Part shown: positions 1 to 8,234 of the stretch, piece by piece
How the letters are laid out: every line of letters begins with the position of its first letter
Position numbering within the stretch: the first letter of the stretch is position 1
Assembly: GCA_016197205.1 (NCBI GenBank)
Contig: JACPWG010000060.1
Span: 38,020-102,019 of the forward strand
DNA from: Planctomycetota bacterium
Lineage (GTDB): Bacteria > Planctomycetota > MHYJ01 > WSZJ01 > JACPWG01
Length of the DNA stretch: 64,000 bases
Reading direction: 5' to 3'
Program-made: the position numbers and the translations under genes
Notes under the pieces: generated by a model
The model's database searches: none
What the model was told of the DNA's origin: nothing
The model's input: the letters and a program-made list of their open reading frames with translations, nothing else

Positions 1-276
1 GGGGACCGGACTCGGGCACACTTTGGCTTGCCTGCGCGGCGCGGGGGTCGCTAAAATGGCTGCAATCGCTCGGGCACAGGCCGGCTACCGTCTAAAGGGG
101 GCGAGTGCCTCACCGCTCGTCCCGACTTCGACCGCGCGCGTCCCGCCAAGGATCCATTCGTCGTCGGTGTTTCTCCTTCGACACCCAAATCCGTCGGAAG
201 CTCGAATACGAAATCGGACAACGCGGCGAAGCCAAGCGGGGGTTCGAAGCATCGACCTACGACAAGGGGCTTCCTC
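1..276. other. non-coding leader, no gene recognised
   Basis: No reading frame here shows a recognisable protein. The segment ends in the leader of the downstream TIR-pseudokinase gene, with an AAGGGG ribosome-binding-like stretch about 8 nt before its ATG. Confidence 0.5.
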
Positions 277-3200
277 ATGGTGTCGCTTGACGACCCTTCG
301 GGGGAGAAGTTCTTCGGCCAGGTGGCCGTTGAGCTGGGGCTGGTCACCCCACAGGAGATCGCTGAGTGCACTGCGCTTCCGCGGGAGGGAGGAGTCTCCG
401 AGCAGGGTATGGAGGGCCTCCTCGTCCTCAAGGGCTACCTGAGCCAGGCCCAGGTCGAGACGGTCAGGCGTGAGGTGGAGAGGCGGCAGAGTTCCATTGA
501 TTCCCGGGAAGTGCCGCCCGCCCTCTCCCTCGTTGGCCGGATGCTCGGCAAGGGCGAGTATCGCCTCCTGCGCCCCCTGTCCCAAGGGGGAATCTCACGA
601 ATGTACCTTGCGCACCAGCGGAGCGCGGACCGGCCTGTGGTCATCCGCGTGGTGCACAGGAAGTACGCCTGGACACTCGAGCGTGTGCTGCGTGCCGCCT
701 CCCTTCTCGGCGAACATCCCAACATCGTCCGTGTGTTCGAGGGCGGCCGCGAGACGGACCTGGACTTCCTCGCGACGGAGTACGTGCCCGGCGGAGACTG
801 CGAGGCACGAATACGGGACAAGGGTCCCTTCTCTCCCGTGGAAGCGTTAAGGGTCGGACTCGACGTGAGTCGCGCCCTCGCCGCGGCCCACGAGAAGGGC
901 ATTGTCCACCGAAACGTCAAGCCTTCGAATATCCTTCTCGGGAGCGCGAAGCTCGGCGACTTCGACCTGGCGTCCCTGCCGGGGGATCCGGCCGACGGCG
1001 GACCGGTGGCGCACTGCGGCACCCCCGCCTACATGCCGCCTGAGCAGTTCGAGGCGGAAGCGTCGGCCCCTTGGTTCGATACACACGCTCTCGGCGTAAC
1101 ACTCTTCCGGATGCTGACCGGCCAGTTCCCCTTTGGGTCCGGAGGCGTCCTCGAGCTGTGCGCACGAAAACGGGTGCCCGCTCCCGCACCGTCCGCGTTC
1201 CGTCCCAGCGTGCCAAAGCGGGTCGACCAGCTCGTCCTGCGGCTCCTGGATCCCGAGCCCACCCATCGACCCAAATCGGGGGCGGAGGCCGGGTCGTGGA
1301 TCGAGTTCGCGCTCATCGACCTGGGCGAGCGCGTACTCGATGCCTCGGACCCCGCGTTCGCTCGGGGGGAGTACGCGCGCGAACTCGATGGCCCGGGCCT
1401 CAGGCGGGAGGCGGATGGTCCTACGGGGAGAGCCGGCGGCCTGGGCGAGGAGGCTGTGAGGGAAGTAAAGGGTGCCGGACGTGCGATCGGTCCGACGAAG
1501 ACCGGCGGCCTGGGCGAGGAGGGGGACCTGCGCCCCCCGGCGGCCGCCGCTCCCCGCCTCCCCAACGAGCCCAGGACCGAAATCGCGCGGTGCGTCCCGC
1601 CATCGGTGCGCTCCGCTCCGGACCGCCCACTGCATCCGGCGGATCTGGGCCCGACGAGAAGCGTCGTCCGTGGCGACTACCTCATCCGCGAGGTCCGACC
1701 TCACCCCTCGGACGTCGCTCGATCGCACGACGCGTTTGAAGACCGACGCCCCATCTCGCCAGGGGCTGCCCCGCGCGTCCCCAACGAGCCCCGGACCGAA
1801 ATCACCGAACCCGCCCCACCGCCGGCACCCTCAGCGCAGAACCGCCCCCTCCACTTGCACGAAAACGCCCAGTTCACCTTGTACCGGCCTCGGGTGATCG
1901 ATGCCGGGCGTTGGCACACGCTGCTCGCCTTTGCGCACCTTTCGGAGAGAGCACCGGACGCGCCCGCGAATGAGCCGGATCCCGTCGAGGAGGTCGCTCG
2001 ACAGGCAGCCCAGGTTCTCGGAGCCGACGCCGAACGCTATCAGCAGGCGGCGCAGGATAGCCGACAGGCCGTGCCGTCCGGGAGCCAGATCACGTTCCTC
2101 CCCCATCTCCCGGATTTGGAAATCAATCCGCCCAGCCGCAGCTTCCAATGGATGGAATCCGTGCACCGCGAGGAATTCAGGCTGCGAGCGCCGGCGACGC
2201 TGGAGGGGCGGACGGTCCGAGGGCGATTGAGCGTCTTCCTGGGAAGCCTGCTCCTCGCCGAGTTCTCGCTGTCGATCCGCGTGAATTCGGGAGACGCCGG
2301 GAGCGGGAAGCGGCCGGGCCCCTTGCAGCGGGACGCGATGCGCCCCTATCGGCGGATCTTCGCCTCCTACTCCCGCAGGGACGTGTCCATCGTGGAGCAG
2401 TTCGAGCGGTTCGCTCGTGGCGTCGGAGACGAATACCTGCGCGATCTCGTCCACCTTCGGACCGGGGAGGTTTGGGACGATCGGCTCAAGGGCATGATCG
2501 AGCAAGCGGACGTTTTCCAGCTTTTCTGGTCCCGCAACTCGATGGGTTCTCCCTACGTTCGGATGGAATGGGAACATGCCCTGGGGCTGAACCGACTTCA
2601 CTTCATACGTCCGGTGTACTGGGAGGATCCGTTGCCGGCGGACCCCGCGCGCGACCTTCCCCCCGATTGCCTTCGGCAACTTCATTTTGAGCGGCTGGCG
2701 GTCGGATGGGACGCCCCGCCGGCGTCCCGAAGTACCCGGGAAACCGGGGCCGCCCCCAGGCCGGAGGCGGAAATCAGTTCCGGCAAGAGGGCGGGGGTGT
2801 CAGCGGAGGAACTAGCGGCGGCACGCGCGGCCAACGCCGCGGCGTTGGCCGCGTGCGCGAGAGATGCGTCGGCCCCGGAGGCGCTCGACGGGGAGATGCT
2901 CTTCGAGGACTCAGACTTGACGGTCCCGGAGGAGGAAGCGACGGCCGTGGCGCGTGGCTCTGCGCCGCCCCACGAGGATCCGGAGACTGCGCCCTCGAGC
3001 GCCGGCGAAGAGACGACTGACCTCACGACTGAACCGCTGATCATCGCCGAGGCTGGCTTCGGGGCCGGTGCGGCGGCGGAGGAAGACACAGGGTGCGAGG
3101 TCGAGACGACACGGCCGCCTGTCACCCGGCAGCCGCCGGCTGTCGTTGCTTCCTCGCGTACCCCATCCGCACCCTTCCCGCAAGGCCTGCCCGCGATGCC

Positions 3201-3372
3201 CAGGGCACCTGCGGCCGGTGCATCGCGGAGGCCCTTGGGTCTCGAACCGCCGTTTCCCGGAGAGGAGGATCGAGCGGCGGCTCGGGCAGGGTGCAGACCG
3301 CACCGCCTCCTCGTCCTCGGGCTCGTGGTCGCCTCGCTGCTGGCGTTCTACTTCTTCGTTCTTCGTCGGTGA
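277..3372 (+). CDS. TIR-domain pseudokinase with C-terminal membrane anchor
   Basis: A 1031-aa multidomain protein. Residues about 10-70 form a helical module (FGQVAVELGLVTPQEI...) also seen at the N-termini of the proteins at 16193 and 22745. Residues about 95-340 have a Ser/Thr-kinase fold, but key residues are changed: the VAIK lysine is Arg124 (VVIRVV), HRD is HRN (Asn213) and DFG is DFD (228-230), so it is probably a pseudokinase. A low-complexity linker follows, then an unassigned domain (about 525-670) and a TIR domain (about 690-815, RRIFASYSRRD). Glu764 in SPYVRMEWEHAL sits where NADase TIRs have their catalytic Glu. An Ala/Glu/Pro-rich stretch leads to one C-terminal hydrophobic helix (about 1008-1029), which suggests tail anchoring. 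Catalysis by the TIR domain is inference. ATG start with AAGGGG upstream. Confidence 0.88.
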   Translation: MVSLDDPSGEKFFGQVAVELGLVTPQEIAECTALPREGGVSEQGMEGLLVLKGYLSQAQVETVRREVERRQSSIDSREVPPALSLVGRMLGKGEYRLLRPLSQGGISRMYLAHQRSADRPVVIRVVHRKYAWTLERVLRAASLLGEHPNIVRVFEGGRETDLDFLATEYVPGGDCEARIRDKGPFSPVEALRVGLDVSRALAAAHEKGIVHRNVKPSNILLGSAKLGDFDLASLPGDPADGGPVAHCGTPAYMPPEQFEAEASAPWFDTHALGVTLFRMLTGQFPFGSGGVLELCARKRVPAPAPSAFRPSVPKRVDQLVLRLLDPEPTHRPKSGAEAGSWIEFALIDLGERVLDASDPAFARGEYARELDGPGLRREADGPTGRAGGLGEEAVREVKGAGRAIGPTKTGGLGEEGDLRPPAAAAPRLPNEPRTEIARCVPPSVRSAPDRPLHPADLGPTRSVVRGDYLIREVRPHPSDVARSHDAFEDRRPISPGAAPRVPNEPRTEITEPAPPPAPSAQNRPLHLHENAQFTLYRPRVIDAGRWHTLLAFAHLSERAPDAPANEPDPVEEVARQAAQVLGADAERYQQAAQDSRQAVPSGSQITFLPHLPDLEINPPSRSFQWMESVHREEFRLRAPATLEGRTVRGRLSVFLGSLLLAEFSLSIRVNSGDAGSGKRPGPLQRDAMRPYRRIFASYSRRDVSIVEQFERFARGVGDEYLRDLVHLRTGEVWDDRLKGMIEQADVFQLFWSRNSMGSPYVRMEWEHALGLNRLHFIRPVYWEDPLPADPARDLPPDCLRQLHFERLAVGWDAPPASRSTRETGAAPRPEAEISSGKRAGVSAEELAAARAANAAALAACARDASAPEALDGEMLFEDSDLTVPEEEATAVARGSAPPHEDPETAPSSAGEETTDLTTEPLIIAEAGFGAGAAAEEDTGCEVETTRPPVTRQPPAVVASSRTPSAPFPQGLPAMPRAPAAGASRRPLGLEPPFPGEEDRAAARAGCRPHRLLVLGLVVASLLAFYFFVLRR

Positions 3373-3511
3373 ACGCGAAGCTTCTCCCGGTCGCATCGCG
3401 CGGAGCCATAGCGGTGGGGAGCCACCAGACCGAGGTCCGGCGGACGACGGCCATCGAATTCGATCCGACGCAGGTGGTGAACTGGCGACGTCTCGTCGAG
3501 CGGATTTCCTT

Positions 3512-3677
3512 AGTACCGCCCCACAGAATTGGGTGACCAATTTCCTCGGCGATTTCGGCCGCCTGCTTCGTTGCGCTCGCTCGACGTGGTTCTCCGTTAC
3601 TACGCCTCGCTCGCGCGCCTCGCGGGCGGCCGAACTTGCCTTCGGCTATGGGTCACCGACTTCCGTGGAGCGGTACT
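3512..3677. repeat. 166-bp terminal-inverted-repeat element, copy 1
   Basis: The segment begins AGTACCGCCCCACAGAATTG and ends with the imperfect inverse (GACTTCCGTGGAGCGGTACT). Internal stretches such as TTCGGCCGCC/GGGCGGCCGAA also pair, so the whole unit can fold into a long imperfect hairpin. A second copy of exactly the same length lies at 44160-44325. No transposase is encoded; this is MITE-like. It sits between two convergent genes, ending 19 bp from the stop of the minus-strand ATPase gene. Confidence 0.85.
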
Positions 3678-3695
3678 TCGAGCTCGAGCCTCGGC

Positions 3696-4766
3696 CTACA
3701 CCCACGGGCACGCGACGAATCGCCCGCCGCCTTTGCCGGCGAGCGGGGGCGGGGCGTCGGCGCAGGAGGGCTTCGCGATCGGGCAGCGGGTGCGGAAGCC
3801 GCAGCCGGAGGGCTTCGCCATCGGCGAGGGGACGTCGCCGGTGAGGAAGATCCGATTCGCGCGGTCGCGTTCGGGGTTGGGGAGCGGCACGGCGGAGAGG
3901 AGGGCGCGCGTGTAGGGGTGGAGCGGTCGGTAGTACACCTCGTCGGCGGGGCCAAGCTCCACCAGGCTCCCCAGGTACATCACGGCGATGCGGTTCGAGA
4001 TGTGCTTCACGACCGAGAGGTCGTGGGCGACGAAGAGGTACGAGAGGCCGAACTCTTCCTGCAGGTCCTGGAGGAGGTTGATGACCTGGGCCTGGATGGA
4101 GACGTCGAGCGCGCTCACGGGTTCGTCGGCGACGATCAGCCGCGGGCTCGTGGCGAGAGCGCGCGCGATCCCGATGCGCTGGCGCTGGCCGCCGCTGAAT
4201 TCGTGCGGGTAACGCGTCGCCTGCTCGCGGCCGAGGCCGACCTTTTCCAGCAGCCACGCCACGCGCTCCTGCCGCTCCGCGCGCGTCATCGGCGTGTGGA
4301 TCGCGAGCGGCTCCTCGACGATCCGGCCCACGGTGAAGCGGGGATTCAGCGAGGCATAGGGGTCCTGGAAGATCATCTGGATGTTCGAGCGAAACGGGCG
4401 CATTCGCTTGGGGGAGAGGGTGGCGAGGTCGACGGCATCCTTGCCGGCGCCGCGGTGGAAAAGGATGCGGCCGCTCACCTGGACGCTCGGCGCGGTCACA
4501 TGCAGGATGTTTACGATCGCCTTGCCGAGGGTCGTCTTCCCGCAGCCCGATTCGCCGACGAGGCCGAGGGTCTCGCCGGCCGCGAGGGTGAAGGAGACGC
4601 CGTCGACGGCCTTCACCTCGCCCGTTTTCAAGAGCAGGAACCCGCCGTACACCGGAAATTGCACTCGCAGGTTTTCGAGCTCCAGGAGCGGCTCGCCGTG
4701 CGCGACGGCGGCGGCGCCCGCGCCTGCCGGGACCCGTGCGGGATCGTGGGTGCTTGCCGCGGTCAT
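3696..4766 (-). CDS. dppF: oligopeptide/dipeptide ABC transporter ATP-binding protein (DppF/OppF-type)
   Basis: A 356-aa cytoplasmic ATPase that would energise peptide uptake together with the adjacent DppD-like ATPase. It has Walker A (GESGCGKTT), Q-loop ([11 protein letters not shown]), signature (SGGQRQR), Walker B ([12 protein letters not shown]) and a switch His (VAHDLS). The C-terminal oligopeptide-transporter extension ([12 protein letters not shown], then Cys-containing [15 protein letters not shown]) is present. The ATG at 4766 overlaps the end of dppD by 4 nt (ATGA), indicating translational coupling, and it is the last gene of the transporter cluster. Its stop codon is only 19 bp from the 166-bp inverted-repeat element. 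A longer upstream open frame is a shadow of dppD. Confidence 0.95.
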   Translation of the reverse strand: MTAASTHDPARVPAGAGAAAVAHGEPLLELENLRVQFPVYGGFLLLKTGEVKAVDGVSFTLAAGETLGLVGESGCGKTTLGKAIVNILHVTAPSVQVSGRILFHRGAGKDAVDLATLSPKRMRPFRSNIQMIFQDPYASLNPRFTVGRIVEEPLAIHTPMTRAERQERVAWLLEKVGLGREQATRYPHEFSGGQRQRIGIARALATSPRLIVADEPVSALDVSIQAQVINLLQDLQEEFGLSYLFVAHDLSVVKHISNRIAVMYLGSLVELGPADEVYYRPLHPYTRALLSAVPLPNPERDRANRIFLTGDVPSPMAKPSGCGFRTRCPIAKPSCADAPPPLAGKGGGRFVACPWV

Positions 4767-5773
4767 AGCTTCGCCTCGTGACAGCGGACCCACCGGCCGG
4801 GGGCCAGTTCGCGCAGCTCGGGCTCTTCGGTTTCGCAGCGGGGGACCTTGACGTCGCAGCGCGTGCAGAACTTGCAGCCTGCGGGTAGGGCGAAGATGTC
4901 CGGGACCATGCCCGGGATCGCCCTCAGCCGGCGCGGGCCGTGCCCCTCGGCGTCCGTCCAGGGGATCGACCCGAGCAGCCCGCGCGTGTAGGGGTGGAGC
5001 GGCGCGCGGAAGAGGTCCTTCACCGGGGCGATCTCCTGGATCTTGCCGCCGTACATGACGAGCACGCGCCGGCAGGTCTCCGCGACGACGGCGAGATTGT
5101 GCGTGATCAGCAGGATCGCGGAGCCTTTGCGGCGCTCCTTCAGCCGGAGCATCAACTCCAGGATCTGCGCCTGGATGGTGACGTCGAGGGCGGTGGTCGG
5201 TTCGTCGGCGATGAGGAGGGCTGGGTTGCACGCGAGCGCGATGGCGATCATGACGCGCTGCCGCATGCCGCCCGAGAACTGGTGCGGATAGTCGCGGAGG
5301 CGGCGCCGGGCGTCGGGGATGCCGACCTCCTCGAGCACGGCGACGGCGCGGTCCTCCGCGTCTTTTTTTGAAACCTCCTGGTGCTGGCGAATGACTTCGG
5401 CGACCTGGAAGCCGACGGTGAACACCGGATTGAGGGAGGTCATCGGCTCCTGGAAGACCATGGCGATCTCCCGGCCGCGCACGCGTCGCATGTCGGGCCA
5501 CGACAACGCGAGCAGATTTTGACCCTTGAAACGGATCTCGCCGCCGACGATCTCCCCGGGCGGGTTCGGGATGAGGCGGAGAATGGAGAGGCTCGTCACG
5601 CTCTTCCCGGAGCCCGACTCGCCGACGATCCCGAGGACCTCGTCTTCGCGGACCTGGAAGCTCACGCCGTCCACGGCCTTCGCGACGCCGGACTCGGTCC
5701 GGAAGTAGGTGCGGAGGTCGCGGACGTCGAGCAGCACTCCCGGGGGCGAGCTGGACGCGCTGGATGCGGTCAT
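4763..5773 (-). CDS. dppD: oligopeptide/dipeptide ABC transporter ATP-binding protein (DppD/OppD-type)
   Basis: A 336-aa ATPase, the first of two nucleotide-binding subunits of a peptide importer. It shows Walker A (GESGSGKSV), Q-loop ([10 protein letters not shown]), signature (SGGMRQR), Walker B ([12 protein letters not shown]), a switch His (LITHNLA) and the OppD C-terminal region ([27 protein letters not shown], a probable Cys cluster). The ATG at 5773 lies 10 bp after the permease gene stop, and its own stop overlaps the dppF start. In classical YejABEF systems the two ATPases are fused as YejF; here they are separate. Confidence 0.95.
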   Translation of the reverse strand: MTASSASSSPPGVLLDVRDLRTYFRTESGVAKAVDGVSFQVREDEVLGIVGESGSGKSVTSLSILRLIPNPPGEIVGGEIRFKGQNLLALSWPDMRRVRGREIAMVFQEPMTSLNPVFTVGFQVAEVIRQHQEVSKKDAEDRAVAVLEEVGIPDARRRLRDYPHQFSGGMRQRVMIAIALACNPALLIADEPTTALDVTIQAQILELMLRLKERRKGSAILLITHNLAVVAETCRRVLVMYGGKIQEIAPVKDLFRAPLHPYTRGLLGSIPWTDAEGHGPRRLRAIPGMVPDIFALPAGCKFCTRCDVKVPRCETEEPELRELAPGRWVRCHEAKL

Positions 5774-5783
5774 CGTGGCCTGC

Positions 5784-6938
5784 CTAGCGCAACCGGCTGA
5801 ACGGCTTGGGGTCGAAGGCCTCGCGGATCGCCTCGCCGATGAAGACGACGACGAGGAGCGTACCGAAGAGCGCGAGGAACGCGAACGTGATCAGCCACCA
5901 GTTTTTGTTTGCGATCTGGTCGAGGCCCTGCCCGAGCAATTCGCCCCAGCTCGGGGTCGGTGCGGGCAGGCCGAAGCCGAGGAAGTCGAGCGCCACGAGC
6001 GAGGCGATCTCGCCGACGATCGTGAACGGGGCGAGCGAGATGACGGGCGTGAGCGCGTTCGGCAGGATGTGCCGCGCGATGATCGCCGGGGTCGACGCGC
6101 CGGTGGCCACGGCGGCCGAGACGTAGTCCCGCGCTTTCTCCCGCAGGTATTCGCCGCGGACGTAGAACGTCATGGACATCCAGCCGAAGGCGCCCATGAT
6201 GCCGATCAGCAGCCAAAACCCGGGCTGCACGAAGTCGCTCCGGCCCTGGTAATACTTGGGGAGCAGAATGGCGCTCAGGATCATCACGAGGTAGAGGAAG
6301 GGGACCGTCGACCAGATCTCGACGAGCCGCACGCCCACGATGTCCACGCGTCCGCCGAAATAGCCGAGGGCGGCCCCGATGGCGATCCCGATCCCGTAGC
6401 TGACGACGGTGAGGATGAGCGCAAACGTGATCGAGATGTTGAAACCGTAGGCGAGCCGCGCGAACACGTCCCGCGCGCGATCGTCGGTCCCCATCGGGTG
6501 CGCGCGTGAGGGCGGATGGGGAGGGTTCCCCTCGAGCTCGTTCAGCAGGTTTTCGTTGGGGCCGTAGGGATGGAGCGGCAGCAGGACCCAGTCCTCTCCT
6601 CCGGCTTCGCGAAACTTCTCGGCGAGCTTCCGGTATTTCGCCTCCCCGATCCCCGGCATGCCGAACGTCTTCGCGGAGTAGAATTGGAGGATAGGGTAGT
6701 AGTACTTGCCCTGGTAGCGCACCACCAGGGCCTTGTTGCTGACGAAGAAGGGCAACAGCCAAGAGAGGAGGTAGGCCCCGGTCAAGAGGAGGAAGCAGTA
6801 GTAGCCGCGCTTGAGCGACCGGAATTTCCGGAGCCGTTTCCGGAAGAGGGACGCGGACGGCTTCGGCGGCGCGACGTGCGCGAGCGCGGCCCCAGGTGCG
6901 TCTGCGGCCGCGGCTGCGCGTGCGGAGTCGGTTGTCAC
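5784..6938 (-). CDS. yejE: peptide ABC transporter permease, YejE-like
   Basis: A 384-aa inner-membrane permease. The N-terminal cytoplasmic tail (FRKRLRKFRSLKRGYY) is followed by one transmembrane helix and a large periplasmic loop (about 70-150) typical of YejE. The BPD-transporter core comes next with at least five helices, including the EAA-type motif (AAVATGASTPAIIARHILPNA) that contacts the ATPase. The start is GTG at 6938, overlapping the TGA of yejB by 4 nt, so translation is coupled. The loop and partner order (binding protein, YejB, YejE) point to the Yej/microcin-C branch of peptide importers rather than generic DppC. Substrate specificity cannot be read from sequence. Confidence 0.92.
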   Translation of the reverse strand: MTTDSARAAAAADAPGAALAHVAPPKPSASLFRKRLRKFRSLKRGYYCFLLLTGAYLLSWLLPFFVSNKALVVRYQGKYYYPILQFYSAKTFGMPGIGEAKYRKLAEKFREAGGEDWVLLPLHPYGPNENLLNELEGNPPHPPSRAHPMGTDDRARDVFARLAYGFNISITFALILTVVSYGIGIAIGAALGYFGGRVDIVGVRLVEIWSTVPFLYLVMILSAILLPKYYQGRSDFVQPGFWLLIGIMGAFGWMSMTFYVRGEYLREKARDYVSAAVATGASTPAIIARHILPNALTPVISLAPFTIVGEIASLVALDFLGFGLPAPTPSWGELLGQGLDQIANKNWWLITFAFLALFGTLLVVVFIGEAIREAFDPKPFSRLR

Positions 6939-7963
6939 TTGAACCGGATCCTCGGATCGACGACGCAGTAGATGATGTCGGACAGGATGTTCCCAAGCAT
7001 CATGAGGAGGCTACTGATCACGAGCGTGCCCAGGGAGACCGGGAAATCGCGCTTGAGGAGCGCGTTGTAGCCGAGGTAGCCCATGCCGTCGATGGAGAAG
7101 GTCCGTTCGATGAGATACGACCCGGCGAGGATGAAGCCGAGGGCACCGCCGATGCCGGTCGCGAGGGGGATCAAGCTGTTGCGCATCGCGTGCAGGAAGA
7201 TGACGCGTCGCTCGGAGAGCCCCTTGGCGAAGGCCGTGCGCACGTAGTCGGCGCCGAGGTTTTCGAGAAGGGAGTTCTTGGTGAGGATGGTGAGCGTGGC
7301 GAAGCTGCCGACCATGTAGCAGAAGACGGGGAGGCACGCGTGGTGGGCCTGGCCGAGGATCTTATGCCAGAGGTCGCGCTCTTCCCAGTCCATGGGCCGC
7401 CAGCCACGAAGCGGAAAGACGTCCCAGAAACTGCCGCCGCCGAAGAGCATGAGGAGCACGGTGCCCGCGACCCAGCCGGGAATCGAATAGCCGGCGAACA
7501 CGATCGCGCTGGAGAGGACGTCGAAGGCCGAGCCGTGGCGGACGGCCTTCAGGATACCGAGCGGGATGCAGATCGAGTAGGTGAGAAAGAAGCCGAGCAG
7601 CCCGATGAAGATCGAGATGGGGAAGCGCGCCTTGATCACGTCCCAGACCGGCTGCCCGTATACGTAGGACTTGCCGAGGTCGAGGCGGACCACGTTCCAG
7701 AGCCAAAGGCCGTACCGGACGTGCACGGGCTTGTCGAACCCGTAGAAGCGCTTCATGTCCTCGAGGGCGTCGGCCGGGATCGCCACGTCCGTGCGCGCGG
7801 CCGAGCTGGCGCCCGCCTCGCCGCCGCCGGCCCCCTTGAGGCGCATCATGGCCTGCTCGATGGGGCCGCCCGGGACCAACTGCATGATCCCGAAGACGAG
7901 CGTGGTGATGCCGAGGAAGGTCGGGATGACGAGGAGGAAGCGGCGGAGGAAGTAGTTGACCAC
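6935..7963 (-). CDS. yejB: peptide ABC transporter permease, YejB-like
   Basis: A 342-aa inner-membrane permease of the binding-protein-dependent family. It opens with the family-typical NYFLRRFLLVIPTFLGITT and QLVPGGPIEQAM, carries the YejB-style insert after the first helix, and has an EAA loop (AFAKGLSERRVIFLHAMRN) for ATPase coupling. The end is PRIRFK. The predicted start is GTG at 7963. It overlaps yejE by 4 nt and lies about 270 bp downstream of yejA. That gap contains a palindrome and a GGGATTT array, which could lower expression of the permeases relative to the binding protein (inference). Confidence 0.92.
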   Translation of the reverse strand: MVNYFLRRFLLVIPTFLGITTLVFGIMQLVPGGPIEQAMMRLKGAGGGEAGASSAARTDVAIPADALEDMKRFYGFDKPVHVRYGLWLWNVVRLDLGKSYVYGQPVWDVIKARFPISIFIGLLGFFLTYSICIPLGILKAVRHGSAFDVLSSAIVFAGYSIPGWVAGTVLLMLFGGGSFWDVFPLRGWRPMDWEERDLWHKILGQAHHACLPVFCYMVGSFATLTILTKNSLLENLGADYVRTAFAKGLSERRVIFLHAMRNSLIPLATGIGGALGFILAGSYLIERTFSIDGMGYLGYNALLKRDFPVSLGTLVISSLLMMLGNILSDIIYCVVDPRIRFK

Positions 7964-8065
7964 GCGTCAGCGCCTTGTCGATGCCGGGAGCCGGGGGACC
8001 AACAACTCCACACCCTGTTCGCCCACCGCGTGGTTCAAACCGCCGCCGACGTCGCGCGCAGCCGA

Positions 8066-8105
8066 CCACGAAGCCTCGCTTCGTGGGCACGGCAACGCCG
8101 TGCCC
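8066..8105. repeat. GGGCACGGC palindrome between yejA and yejB
   Basis: Two adjacent hairpins: CCACGAAGC/GCTTCGTGG at about 8066-8086, then GGGCACGGC-aac-GCCGTGCCC at 8085-8105. The second 21-bp palindrome recurs exactly at 28038-28058, so it is a dispersed REP-like unit. It may act as an attenuator or mRNA stabiliser between the binding-protein and permease genes. Confidence 0.7.
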
Positions 8106-8197
8106 CTACGGAAAGCAGCCCATTGAGCAGCGTAACCCGGGCTTGAACCTTGTTTCGAGTCGGTGGATGGTGATCCGTCGCCGGTCGTCGTTTTTTT

Positions 8198-8225
8198 GGG
8201 ATTTGGGATTTGGGATTTGGGATTT
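8198..8225. repeat. heptamer array (GGGATTT)x4
   Basis: Four perfect GGGATTT units, exactly 28 bp, starting 9 bp beyond the stop of yejA. Degenerate arrays of the same length and orientation lie at 10242-10269 and 13308-13335, each at the 3' end of a minus-strand gene. Confidence 0.9.
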
Positions 8226-8234
8226 ACCCGTCCT

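Noticed and set aside
3529..3915. Small frame starting MGDQF inside the 166-bp element, also present at 44177
   Set aside because: The similarity between copies is explained by the DNA repeat; the frame differs in extent and has no ribosome-binding site.
6896..8146. Plus-strand frame opposite yejB
   Set aside because: Charged low-complexity translation typical of antisense frames; yejB is unambiguous.
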